NCBI GenBank assembly: GCA_009885805.1
Contig: VFJZ01000010.1
Span: forward strand, 1 to 64,000
Reading direction: 5' to 3'
DNA length: 64,000 bases
Origin: Actinomycetota bacterium
GTDB taxonomy: Bacteria > Actinomycetota > Thermoleophilia > Gaiellales > F1-60-MAGs149
Shown here: one piece after another, positions 31,689 through 39,397 of the stretch
Position numbering within the stretch: position 1 is the first letter of the stretch
How the letters are laid out: every line of letters starts with the position of its first letter
Position numbers and translations under genes: made by a program
The notes under the pieces: generated by a model
What the model was told of the DNA's origin: nothing
Seen by the model: only the letters and a program-made list of their open reading frames with translations
Databases searched by the model: none

Positions 31689-32904
31689 CGGCGAAGCGCC
31701 GCGCCGCGCGGCGCACCAGGGGGACGGCGATCACGCCGACGAGGAACGTCGCGAGCGCCATCGCCAGGAACAGCGACCGCAGCGACATCACCGTCGTCAG
31801 GGCGCTGGCGAGCGCCGTGCCGACCGTCATCGACGCCGTCATCAGCATCCGCCCGGAGATGCCGACGCGCGCCTGGAGCTCTTCCGGCGCCCGCCGCTGG
31901 CGCTCGCCGATGAAGACGCTCATCACGATCCAGTCGACGAGGTTGACCGTGATCATCGCGACGAGCGCGCCCCAGAAGCCGGTCGCCAGAGCAAGCAGCG
32001 CGATCGGCGGCGCGCTGCAGAAGATCGTCATCACGTACAGCTGCGGGCCGCTCCAGCGCCGCTCGATCCGGTGCAGGACGGGCGCCGCCGCGATCCCCGC
32101 GATCGCACCCGCGGCGAGCGCCGCACCGGCCTCGTGCGAGGACAGCCCGATCTCCTCGCGCAACAGTGGCACGGACAGCGCCCAGGAGCCGGCTGCAGCC
32201 AGGTTCCAGAGCGTGCCGACGCCGTTCAGCGTCCGCAGGAGCGGGTCGGCCAACAGGAAGCGGACGCCCTCCCAGATGCCCTCCAACGCGGAGCCCGTCG
32301 CCGGCACCGCCTCGCCGAAGCTGCCCCGGACGAGCAGGATCAGTCCAGCCGCACAGGCGAACGCAACCGACTGTGCGCCGAGGGTGGCGGCCGCGCCAAC
32401 GAGGCCGATCAGGGCGCCACCGACGGCGGGGCCGGCGACGAACCCGATCGACCAGGCGGCACCGAGCAGCGCCTGGCCGGACGAGAAGTTCTCCCGACCG
32501 ATCAGCGATGACACGGCGCCGAAGGCCCCGGCGTCGGAGAACGCGCGGGCGCCGCCGACGAGGAACGCCGTCGCCGCGACGACGAGGATCGGCGGCGGGC
32601 CGGCGATCGCCCACAGCGGCACGACGACCGCGAACAGCGCCTGGAGCGCGTGGGCGACCCAGATCACGGCGCGTCGCGGCAGACGGTCGGCGACCAGCCC
32701 GGCCGGGAGGCCGAACACCACGTACGGCGCCACCCCGAGCATGAAGACCAGGCCGGCCTGCGCCTCGGATCCCGTCGCGTCGAGCACGAGCCACGGCAGC
32801 GCGACCTGCGCAACGCCGGTCGCGGTCGCGTCGAGCGACTGTGCGGCGAGGAACAGGCGGCCGTCGCGCGTCTGCAGCATCGCGTTGTCGCGGAATCGGG
32901 CCAC
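31681..32904 (-). CDS. MFS transporter (DHA3/enterobactin-exporter-like)
   Basis: A 407-residue, twelve-helix major facilitator. DHA3 features: FLAAQSLDATATGVAQVALP in helix 1, GLVADRLPRRAVI (the loop 2-3 motif G-x-x-x-D-R), and the long hydrophobic GVGTLWNLAAAGSWALS later. The group includes macrolide and siderophore exporters, so drug or metabolite efflux is likely. GTG 32904 lies 8 nt from a TACGAT box. It is divergent from the aminotransferase gene. Confidence 0.8.
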   Translation of the reverse strand: MARFRDNAMLQTRDGRLFLAAQSLDATATGVAQVALPWLVLDATGSEAQAGLVFMLGVAPYVVFGLPAGLVADRLPRRAVIWVAHALQALFAVVVPLWAIAGPPPILVVAATAFLVGGARAFSDAGAFGAVSSLIGRENFSSGQALLGAAWSIGFVAGPAVGGALIGLVGAAATLGAQSVAFACAAGLILLVRGSFGEAVPATGSALEGIWEGVRFLLADPLLRTLNGVGTLWNLAAAGSWALSVPLLREEIGLSSHEAGAALAAGAIAGIAAAPVLHRIERRWSGPQLYVMTIFCSAPPIALLALATGFWGALVAMITVNLVDWIVMSVFIGERQRRAPEELQARVGISGRMLMTASMTVGTALASALTTVMSLRSLFLAMALATFLVGVIAVPLVRRAARRFAVA

Positions 32905-32912
32905 GGCCGCTG

Positions 32913-32937
32913 ATCGTACCGGCGCGGCCGTTACCGT
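32913..32937. promoter_or_regulatory. Divergent leaderless promoters, MFS and aminotransferase
   Basis: Minus strand: TACGAT (32913-32918), 8 nt before GTG 32904. Plus strand: TACCGT (32932-32937), 6 nt before ATG 32944. The two genes share a 39-nt intergenic region. Confidence 0.5.
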
Positions 32938-32943
32938 TCGCCC

Positions 32944-33756
32944 ATGCGGGAGATCGTCGTACTGGTCGACGGGCAGGAGCGCGATCCGACGGCTGGCGCC
33001 GTCGGTCCACTCGATCCTGGCCTGCTCGGTCAGGGCGTGTACGAGTCGATCCGCACCTACGACGGCGTCCCCTTCGGCCTCGCCGATCACCTCGACCGCC
33101 TCGCGGCGGGCGCTGCCGCCCTCGCGATCCGCTGCCCGACTGCCGATCTGGCGAGCGAGGTGCCGCACGCCGTCCGTCTTCGCGCCGCCGACGGAGAGAC
33201 GCGCGTCCGGCTGATCCTGACGGCCGGCGGCACCCGCATCGTGATCGCCGACGCCCTCCCCGACCGGCGCGGTGACCGCGAGCATGGCATCGCCGCCGTG
33301 CTCCTTCCCTGGCCACGCGACCCGCACGGTCCGACCGCCGGCGTCAAGGCGGCCTCTACCGCCGCGGTGCGCGTAGCCCAGCGCTGGGCCTCGGACCGTG
33401 ACGCGGCGACCGGCATCTGGCTCACCCCGGACGGCGACGTGTCGGAGGCGCTCGCTGCAAACGTCTTCGCGGTCGTCTCCGACGAGGTCGTGACGCCACC
33501 CCTCAGCGACGGCGCCCTCGCCGGCGTGACGCGCTCGAAGCTCCTGTGCTACGCGGACGATGCCGGCATCGACTGCGTCGAGCGGCACCTGAGCGCCGGC
33601 GAGCTCGCCGGCGCGGCCGAAGCGTTCGTATCGGCGACCTCGGAGCCGGTGGTGCCGCTCGTGCAGCTCGACGGATCACCGATCGGCGCTGGCCGGCCCG
33701 GACCGGTCACGCGCCGGCTCCAGGAGCTGTTCGAGCGCCGGGCGCGCGATCACTGA
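32944..33756 (+). CDS. Class IV (D-alanine/branched-chain/ADC-lyase type) PLP aminotransferase
   Basis: A 270-residue fold-type IV PLP enzyme: GLLGQGVYESIRTYDGVPFG (N-terminal substrate loop), the catalytic Lys in GVKAASTAAVRVAQ, DGDVSEALAANVFAV (the Glu that holds the pyridine nitrogen), and a late FVSATSEPVVPL. Members include branched-chain aminotransferase, D-amino acid aminotransferase and aminodeoxychorismate lyase. Sequence alone does not separate them; the next-door genes give no clear pathway. Leaderless start. Confidence 0.82.
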   Translation: MREIVVLVDGQERDPTAGAVGPLDPGLLGQGVYESIRTYDGVPFGLADHLDRLAAGAAALAIRCPTADLASEVPHAVRLRAADGETRVRLILTAGGTRIVIADALPDRRGDREHGIAAVLLPWPRDPHGPTAGVKAASTAAVRVAQRWASDRDAATGIWLTPDGDVSEALAANVFAVVSDEVVTPPLSDGALAGVTRSKLLCYADDAGIDCVERHLSAGELAGAAEAFVSATSEPVVPLVQLDGSPIGAGRPGPVTRRLQELFERRARDH

Positions 33757-34223
33757 TCGTCGGCGAGCGCCTCGAGAGCGTAGGCGTGAGCGTCGCTGCC
33801 CGGCCGCGCGATCGCCGCGAGGTGGTCGGCCCGAGCGCGCAGGCGATTGCGCCACCGCCAGTCGTCCGGTGCCGGCTCCGCCAGGAGGCGGCCGACCGCT
33901 GCGACGAGCCGATCGACACGGATCGCGTTCTCCGGCGTCGCCTCGACGAGGTCACGCAGCCAGTCGCCGCGCAGGAACGCGTCCCAGGCGTCGTCGAGCT
34001 CGTCCGGACCCGCGACCGCGCCGTAGGTGTCAGCGGCGATCACGTACCTCCCCTCGACGTGCGCGCGCAGCCCGCCGATGCCGCCGGCCTCGGCCAGCAG
34101 GCGGAGGTAGTCGACGGGCACGAGGTCGCCCTCGAGTGGAGGCGGATAGCGGCCCTCGGCGACGTAGACGCGGATCTCCGACAGACGCTCGCCGCAGACA
34201 GCGGAGACGGGGCGGAGATCCAT
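33750..34223 (-). CDS. Hypothetical protein (DUF6058-like pattern)
   Basis: A 157-residue soluble, mainly helical protein. VYVAEGRYPPPLEGDLVPVD, then YLRLLAEAGGIGGLRAHVEG and a late DDWRWRNRLRARADHLAAI segment resemble an uncharacterised group found in Actinobacteria. No catalytic motif is apparent. ATG 34223 lies 6 nt from TACGGT. It is divergent from the ABC-F gene and converges by 7 nt with the aminotransferase. Confidence 0.6.
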   Translation of the reverse strand: MDLRPVSAVCGERLSEIRVYVAEGRYPPPLEGDLVPVDYLRLLAEAGGIGGLRAHVEGRYVIAADTYGAVAGPDELDDAWDAFLRGDWLRDLVEATPENAIRVDRLVAAVGRLLAEPAPDDWRWRNRLRARADHLAAIARPGSDAHAYALEALADDQ

Positions 34224-34229
34224 GACCGC

Positions 34230-34239
34230 ACCGTACGAT
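34230..34239. promoter_or_regulatory. Divergent promoter with overlapping -10 boxes sharing one TA
   Basis: Minus TACGGT (34230-34235) is 6 nt before ATG 34223. Plus TACGAT (34234-34239) is 7 nt before GTG 34247. The TA at 34234-34235 belongs to both boxes. Confidence 0.5.
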
Positions 34240-34246
34240 GCGGAGC

Positions 34247-36151
34247 GTGGCGACGTTGCATGTCACCGGGCTCGCCAAGAGCCACGGCGCCGACGTCCTG
34301 TTCCGCGACGTCTCCTTCCGCGTGCCGCCAGGGCAGCGCCTCGCCCTCGTCGGGCGCAACGGCTCGGGCAAGACGACGCTGTTGCGCATCCTCGCGGGGG
34401 AGGTCGGTTCCGACGGCGGCGAGATCGGCTTCCCCCGGAGCGGCCGCATCGCGCTCCACGACCAGCGGCCGCCACGCACCGCCGGCAAGTCACTGGCCGA
34501 ATACGTCGGGGAATCGCTCGCCGACGTCCACGCTGCCGAAGCGCGCCTTGCGAAACTGGAACAGCGGATGGCCGACGGCGACCACGGCGCGGCCACGATG
34601 CAGGCGTACGCCACCGCCCAGGCCGGGCTGGAACAGGCCGGTGGCTACCAGTGGCGCTCGCGGCTGGAGTCGATCCTGCGCGGCCTCGGCTTCTCGAACG
34701 CCGACGCCGACCGCGACCTCGGAACATTCTCCGGCGGTGAACTGACACGCGCCTCCCTGGCGCGCGCGCTCGCCATGCGTCCCGAGCTCCTCCTCCTCGA
34801 CGAGCCGACGAACCATCTCGACCTGCAGTCACTGGAGTGGCTCGAGCGGGAGCTGCAGACCCTCGACACGTCGATCGTCCTGGTGTCACACGACCGCTGG
34901 TTCCTGGAGTCGGTGGCAACGGGCGTCGTCGAACTCGAGCTCGGGCGGGCGCGCGTCTTCGAGGGCCGCTACTCGGACTACCGCCGGGAGAAGGCCCTTG
35001 CGATCGCCCAGCAGGCCGAAGCGTTCGAGCGCCAGCAGGTCGAGCTCGAGCGGCTGCAGCGGTTCGTCGACAAGTGGCGCGCCGGCACGCGGTCGCGGCA
35101 GGCCCGCTCGGTCGCGAAGCGACTCGACCGGGTCGAACTCGTCGACCGGCCACGCCAGCAGCGGGCGCTCGCGTTCGGCTTCCCGAAGACCGTCCGGCCC
35201 GGCCGCGACGTGCTCGAGGTGACCGACGCCCGGGTCGTGGCGGGGGACAAGCTCCTGCTCGAGCGCGCGTCGTTCGCGATCGAACGCGGTCAGCGCGTGG
35301 CGCTGATCGGGCCGAACGGAGCCGGCAAGACCTCGCTCGTGGAGTCGCTCCTGGGGCGCCGTACGCTCGCCGCCGGCCGTGTCCGGATCGGCCACAACGT
35401 GACGCCGGCCTACTTCACCCAGCACGAAGAGGAGCTGCCGCCGAACGCGACCGTGCTCGAGGCGACGTGCGCGGCGACGCCCCTCAACCAGGGACAGGCG
35501 AGAACACTGCTCGGGCGCTTCCTGTTCAGCGGCGAGATGGCGGATCGCAAGGTGTCGGTGCTGTCGGGTGGTGAAAGGCGACGGCTGTCGCTGCTGCGCC
35601 TGGTTGCGAGCGGCGCCAACTTCCTCGTCCTCGACGAGCCGACCAACCACCTCGACGTCGAGAGCCGCGAGGCGCTCGAGGAGGCGATCGACGCCTACGA
35701 CGGGACCGTACTGATGGTGTCGCACGATCGCGCACTGATCGACGCCGTCGCGACCCACACGCTCGCCCTCGAGGACCACGATCTGACGATGCGACCGGGC
35801 GACTACAACGACTACGTGCTCGCCCTCGGCGACGCGGCCACCCAGGCGCCACCGCCGCCACCCGCCGTACGGGCGAAGCGGGCGCCGAAGGTCAAGGCGA
35901 CCGTCGAGGCGAAGGTCGCGACGAAGCGCGAGGCGCCGCAGCGCGTCCGCCGGAAACTGACGGAGCTCGAGCGGCGGATCAGCGAGCTCGAGATCGAGAA
36001 GCTGCGACTCGAGTCCGAACTCGCCGACCCGGCCGTGATCGCCGACTACGAACTGCTCGGCGCCGTCGGCGGCAAACACCGCGCCGCGCAGGAGGAGCTC
36101 GCCTGGCTGTACCGGGAGTGGGAGTCGGTCGCCGAGTCCGCCGGCGTTTGA
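34247..36151 (+). CDS. ABC-F family ATPase (ribosome-associated)
   Basis: A protein of about 634 residues with two ABC domains and no membrane segments: Walker A GRNGSGKTTLLRIL and GPNGAGKTSLVESL, signatures FSGGELTRASLARAL and LSGGERRRLSLLRL, and twin LLLDEPTNHLDLQS / LVLDEPTNHLDVES. The linker between them is charged and helical (residues about 240-310), as in ABC-F factors that act in the ribosomal E site, and a coiled C-terminal tail follows. GTG 34247 is favoured because ATG 34238 falls inside the -10 box. It could be a translation factor or an antibiotic-protection protein. Confidence 0.9.
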   Translation: MATLHVTGLAKSHGADVLFRDVSFRVPPGQRLALVGRNGSGKTTLLRILAGEVGSDGGEIGFPRSGRIALHDQRPPRTAGKSLAEYVGESLADVHAAEARLAKLEQRMADGDHGAATMQAYATAQAGLEQAGGYQWRSRLESILRGLGFSNADADRDLGTFSGGELTRASLARALAMRPELLLLDEPTNHLDLQSLEWLERELQTLDTSIVLVSHDRWFLESVATGVVELELGRARVFEGRYSDYRREKALAIAQQAEAFERQQVELERLQRFVDKWRAGTRSRQARSVAKRLDRVELVDRPRQQRALAFGFPKTVRPGRDVLEVTDARVVAGDKLLLERASFAIERGQRVALIGPNGAGKTSLVESLLGRRTLAAGRVRIGHNVTPAYFTQHEEELPPNATVLEATCAATPLNQGQARTLLGRFLFSGEMADRKVSVLSGGERRRLSLLRLVASGANFLVLDEPTNHLDVESREALEEAIDAYDGTVLMVSHDRALIDAVATHTLALEDHDLTMRPGDYNDYVLALGDAATQAPPPPPAVRAKRAPKVKATVEAKVATKREAPQRVRRKLTELERRISELEIEKLRLESELADPAVIADYELLGAVGGKHRAAQEELAWLYREWESVAESAGV

Positions 36152-36170
36152 GGTTACACTCGCCGTCGAG

Positions 36171-36557
36171 ATGTTCGGCGCGATGGACCGCATTCAGGAG
36201 CTGATCGCACGCCTCACATCCGAGGTGCAGCAGCTGATCCGCCTCGAGATCCAGCTCGCGCAGACCGAGGTGGGCGACAAGCTGAAGTCGGCCTCGCGCG
36301 CAGTCGCCTACGCGGCGGTCGCCGGCGTCTTCGCCTTCTTCTCCGTCTTCGGGCTGCTGATCGCCGCGATCTGGGGCGTCGGCGAGGTCCTGCCGATCTG
36401 GCTCGCCGCGCTGATCGTGGCCGGGGGCTTCCTGCTCCTCGCCGGCCTCGTCGGGCTGATCGCGTGGAAACGGGCGCAGCGGGCCTCGCCGCCCTACCCC
36501 GACGCTGCCCTCGAGGACCTGCGGGCGATCCCCGACGAGCTGAAGGGCGCCCTGTGA
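36171..36557 (+). CDS. Phage-holin-superfamily-III-like membrane protein
   Basis: A 128-residue protein: N-terminal amphipathic helix (QELIARLTSEVQQLIRLEIQ, then LAQTEVGDKLK), two membrane helices (residues about 45-68 and 75-98) and a short charged tail. This is the actinobacterial holin-like/DUF1469 layout, normally chromosomal and not linked to phage lysis. A TACACT box lies 10 nt before the ATG. The stop overlaps the next start by 4 nt. Confidence 0.75.
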   Translation: MFGAMDRIQELIARLTSEVQQLIRLEIQLAQTEVGDKLKSASRAVAYAAVAGVFAFFSVFGLLIAAIWGVGEVLPIWLAALIVAGGFLLLAGLVGLIAWKRAQRASPPYPDAALEDLRAIPDELKGAL

Positions 36558-36760
36558 GCCGGCGAGAGAAGGAGCGGCTCCGGCGCGAGGCGGACGAGGC
36601 GCGGCAGCGTCTCGTCGCGACCGTCGGCGAGCTCGGCACCGTCGCCCGCGAGACGAGAGCCGAGGCGGTCGCGACCGTCAAGCGGTTCGCACCCGCCGCC
36701 GGTGGCACCGTGGCCGGGCTCTTCCTCCTGCGGCTCCTCGGGCGGCGCCGCAGACGGTGA
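36554..36760 (+). CDS. Small DUF3618-like protein
   Basis: A 68-residue protein: basic N-terminus, a helix (EADEARQRLVATVGELGTVA) in the DUF3618 style, and a short hydrophobic C-terminal helix (AAGGTVAGLFLLRLLG) ending in five Arg. It is translationally coupled (GTGA) to the holin-like gene, a pairing common in Actinobacteria. It probably sits at the membrane; its role is unknown. Confidence 0.7.
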   Translation: MSRREKERLRREADEARQRLVATVGELGTVARETRAEAVATVKRFAPAAGGTVAGLFLLRLLGRRRRR

Positions 36761-36789
36761 AAGATCGGGATCTGATCCCTTTCTTTCAC
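36757..36789. terminator. Bidirectional intrinsic terminator holding both stop codons
   Basis: Arms GTGAAAGATCGGGATC (36757-36772) and GATCCCTTTCTTTCAC (36774-36789) pair at 14 of 16 positions around a single T; in RNA the central ATCTGAT would form the loop. The TGA of the plus gene (36758-36760) and the TGA of clpS (36786-36788) both lie in the arms. The T-rich ends favour termination in both directions. Confidence 0.75.
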
Positions 36790-37079
36790 TGCTCGAGCGG
36801 CGCCATCGTGAGACCGAGGCCGCGCAGCTCGTCCCAGTAGTGCTCCGCCAGCTCGAGGTGGCCGCTCCAGACGACCGCCAGGCCGGCGCGGTGGATCCGG
36901 TTCGCGAGCGCCATCCCGCGGTCGTAGGTGAGGCCGGGGATCGTCGCGGACAGCGCGAACGCAACGCCCTCGAACGTGTTGTGGTCGTCGTTCAGGACGA
37001 TCACCCGCCAGACCGCATCCGAGCCGACGTCGCCACCCGTGCGATGCTCCTCGCGCGTCGGGGTCTGCGTCTCCGCCAT
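36786..37079 (-). CDS. clpS: ATP-dependent Clp protease adaptor ClpS
   Basis: A 97-residue adaptor that delivers N-degron proteins to ClpAP/ClpCP. Signature: WRVIVLNDDHNTFEGVAFAL (the N-end-rule pocket and NDDxxT), then GMALANRIHRAGLAVVWSGH and LAEHYWDEL. The flexible N-terminal tail (first 22 residues) is typical. ATG 37079 lies 6 nt from a TAGCCT box that is inside the end of the response-regulator gene, so it can be transcribed separately or with it. Confidence 0.92.
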   Translation of the reverse strand: MAETQTPTREEHRTGGDVGSDAVWRVIVLNDDHNTFEGVAFALSATIPGLTYDRGMALANRIHRAGLAVVWSGHLELAEHYWDELRGLGLTMAPLEQ

Positions 37080-37081
37080 CC

Positions 37082-37657
37082 TCAGAGGCTACCGTCGTCG
37101 AACGTCGCGAGCAGCGCTTCCGCGATCACGCGCATCGGCCGACCGGAGATCTGGCTGGCCTTCCTGATACGAGCGAAGGCCGCCTCCTCGCTGAGCTGGT
37201 CGCGCGCCATCAGGATGCCCTTCGCCCGCTCCAGCACCTTGCGCGTCGCGAGGGCCTCCGACAGTGATGCCGCCTCCGCGCGGAGGGCCTCCAGTTCGAC
37301 GAAGCGCGCGTGCGCAGTCGCGATCGCCGGGACCAGGTCTGCCTCGCGGAACGGCTTGACGAGATAGCCGAACGCCCCCGCACCGGTCGCCCGATCGATC
37401 AGGTCAGTCGAGGCGTACGCCGTCAGCATGACGACCGGCACGGGCCGCGTCGCGACGATCCGGCGCACCGCCTCGATGCCGTCGAGGCGCGGCATCTTGA
37501 CGTCCATGACGACGAGGTCAGGCCGGAGCCGCTCGGCGAGCGATACGGCCTCGTCGCCGTCACGGGCCTCGCCGATGACGGTGTGACCGGCACGTTCCAG
37601 CAGCGTCTTCAGGTCGAGACGGATGATCGTCTCGTCCTCGGCGACCAGCACCCTCAT
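37082..37657 (-). CDS. ANTAR-domain response regulator (PdtaR-like)
   Basis: A 191-residue response regulator: receiver domain with the acidic pair in VLVAEDETIIRLDLK, phospho-acceptor Asp in LVVMDVKMPRLDG, Thr in VVMLTAYAS and Lys in GYLVKPF. It is followed by a C-terminal ANTAR RNA-binding domain (ALATRKVLERAKGILMARDQ, AFARIRKASQ). ANTAR proteins act by antitermination on paired hairpins in leader RNAs. The ATG overlaps the kinase stop (ATGA), so kinase and regulator are coupled. Its RNA target is not visible here. Confidence 0.92.
   Translation of the reverse strand: MRVLVAEDETIIRLDLKTLLERAGHTVIGEARDGDEAVSLAERLRPDLVVMDVKMPRLDGIEAVRRIVATRPVPVVMLTAYASTDLIDRATGAGAFGYLVKPFREADLVPAIATAHARFVELEALRAEAASLSEALATRKVLERAKGILMARDQLSEEAAFARIRKASQISGRPMRVIAEALLATFDDGSL
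37086..37091 (-). promoter_or_regulatory. -10 box TAGCCT, leaderless promoter for clpS
   Basis: Minus-strand TAGCCT, 6-nt gap, ATG 37079. Confidence 0.45.
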
Positions 37658-39126
37658 GGCGCCGGCCACCGCACGACGGCGCGGGTTCCAGGCGCCGCCG
37701 TCTCGAGCGCCAGGTGACCGCCGAGATCCTCGTCGGCGAGTGCCGTGGCGATCGTGAGCCCGAGGCTCCGCTTCGGATCGAAGTCGTGCGGGAGCCCGGG
37801 GCCGCGGTCGCGGACGATCAGCTCGACGTGGCCGTTCACCGGCACGAGGCTGACGTCGACGTCCCCGCCGCCGTGTTCCATGGCGTTGGCGTAGAGCTCG
37901 CAGAAGATCAGCGCGACGGCAGTTGCGACCTCGCCGGGCACGTCGAGTGGCACGAGTTCGGGTTGGGTGACCGAGGTGCCGATGCCACGCCGCAGCTTCG
38001 TCGCGAGACGGCCGACGAGGTCGGCGAGATCAACCTCGCCCTCACGGCTCGTGGTCAGGAGGTCGTGGACCTCCGCGATCGCCAGCACCCGCTCGACGGA
38101 GTCATCGAGTGCGTGCCTCGCGTCGGCACCGCCCGCGCGAAGACGAAGCAGAGAGGCCACCATCTGCAGGTTGTTCTTGACCCGGTGATGGACCTCCTGC
38201 GCGAGCAGGCCGCGCATGATGCCGCGGCCGGACTCGGCCGCGATCGCCGCGTGGTGCGCGATCGTCCCGAGCAGGGCGCGCTCCTCGACCGTGAACGGCG
38301 ACGCGCGAACGGCGACGAGCGCGCCGACGTCGCGGGCCCTGAACACGAGCGCGACCGCGAGCGTGCCACCGGCGTCGTACGGCGCCCGCGAGGCAATCTG
38401 CAGGACGACTTCGTCGTCGGCACCCTCGGCGCCGGACCGCTGTGCCACGTGCAGGCCGTCCGCCCCGCGCAGGACGAGCGCGCAGGTGTCGGCCCGGCTC
38501 GCGGCCCGCGCGGTCTCGACGATCTCGGCCAGAGTCTCGGCGTTGTACAGCGACCCCGATACGGCAGCGGAGATCCGTGCGAGCGCTTCCAACTCCTCGA
38601 CCCGGCGCTGTGACCGCTCGTACAGCCGGGCGTTCGCAATTGCCTGAGCGACCTGCATCGCGATCGTCTCGAGCAGGGCCACCTCGTCTGGCTGCCAGGT
38701 CCGCGGCCGCGTCGTACGGACGTTCATCGCGCCGAGCAGCTGCCCGGCCCGATCGAGGATGGGGACGGCGAGCAGCGACTCGAGCCGGTCCTCGTCGAGC
38801 CCCGGAAATGGCCTGAAGCGTGGATCGTGACGGGCCGCCGCGGCGACCGCAACTGGCTGCCGCTGCGCGGCGGCGACCCCGGTCAAGCCCTCGCCGGGAC
38901 GCAACCGCGGCCGCGGCGCAGATGGATCCAGACGGGCGCCGTGGACTGCCTCGAGATGCAGTGCGTCGGCGGGCGGGTCGTAGCTGTAGACGAAGCAGGC
39001 GTCCGCCTCGAGAGCCCTCGCCACGGCACGGGCGACGTTCGCGGAAACAGTGGCGACGTCGAGCGACGACGTGACGGCGGTGATGGTCTCGGACAGGAGG
39101 CGAACATGTCGCGCTGCCCGATCCAC
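37654..39126 (-). CDS. GAF-containing HisKA_2-type sensor histidine kinase (PdtaS-like)
   Basis: A 490-residue soluble kinase: a GAF domain (residues about 20-170, with RLESLLAVPILDRAGQLLGA), a second GAF-like segment (180-300), the phospho-acceptor box QEVHHRVKNNLQMVASLLRL near residue 320, and a C-terminal ATPase (FCELYANAMEHG, N-box; DRGPGLPHDFD, G-box). HVKNN-type kinases pair with ANTAR regulators, as here. No membrane segment, so it senses a cytosolic signal. GTG 39126 lies 6 nt from TATTCT. Confidence 0.9.
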   Translation of the reverse strand: MDRAARHVRLLSETITAVTSSLDVATVSANVARAVARALEADACFVYSYDPPADALHLEAVHGARLDPSAPRPRLRPGEGLTGVAAAQRQPVAVAAAARHDPRFRPFPGLDEDRLESLLAVPILDRAGQLLGAMNVRTTRPRTWQPDEVALLETIAMQVAQAIANARLYERSQRRVEELEALARISAAVSGSLYNAETLAEIVETARAASRADTCALVLRGADGLHVAQRSGAEGADDEVVLQIASRAPYDAGGTLAVALVFRARDVGALVAVRASPFTVEERALLGTIAHHAAIAAESGRGIMRGLLAQEVHHRVKNNLQMVASLLRLRAGGADARHALDDSVERVLAIAEVHDLLTTSREGEVDLADLVGRLATKLRRGIGTSVTQPELVPLDVPGEVATAVALIFCELYANAMEHGGGDVDVSLVPVNGHVELIVRDRGPGLPHDFDPKRSLGLTIATALADEDLGGHLALETAAPGTRAVVRWPAP

Positions 39127-39132
39127 TCTGCC

Positions 39133-39138
39133 AGAATA
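39133..39138 (-). promoter_or_regulatory. -10 box TATTCT, leaderless promoter for the kinase
   Basis: Minus-strand TATTCT, 6-nt gap, GTG 39126. The large palindrome at 39144-39181 covers the expected -35 region. Confidence 0.5.
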
Positions 39139-39143
39139 GCGCT

Positions 39144-39181
39144 GGCCGGTGGATGCGCTTCCCCCCGCGCATCCACCGGCC
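39144..39181. terminator. Perfect 15-bp hairpin: terminator or operator
   Basis: Arms GGCCGGTGGATGCGC (39144-39158) and GCGCATCCACCGGCC (39167-39181) are exactly complementary around TTCCCCCC. It starts 3 nt after the stop of the small membrane protein gene, so it can end that transcript, but no U-tract follows. It also lies over the -35 region of the kinase promoter, so an operator role is equally possible. Confidence 0.65.
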
Positions 39182-39183
39182 GA

Positions 39184-39306
39184 TCAACGCTCACCGGCCC
39201 GGCGCATCAACAGGCGATGAAAGGCCGTCACGACGGCCGCGAGCCCGCCTGCGACGAGCAGTGTTGCGGCCATCCAGTCGATCCAGGTGATCTCGCTCGT
39301 GAGCAT
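39184..39306 (-). CDS. Small single-helix membrane protein (40 aa)
   Basis: Begins MLTSEITWIDW, then one hydrophobic helix (MAATLLVAGGLAAVVTAFH) and a basic end (RLLMRRAGER). The ATG is preceded by a strong GAGGAGG-type site at good spacing, which supports translation. It follows the multicopper oxidase by about 90 nt on the same strand and could be a small membrane partner. No family is recognised. Confidence 0.6.
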   Translation of the reverse strand: MLTSEITWIDWMAATLLVAGGLAAVVTAFHRLLMRRAGER

Positions 39307-39397
39307 CGCGTCCTCCTCGGGGGACGTGGGATACACCGAGGACGCGAGGCCGCGGAAGAGCGGTCCCCCGAACATTCGTTCGGGAGACCGGCGTGGA

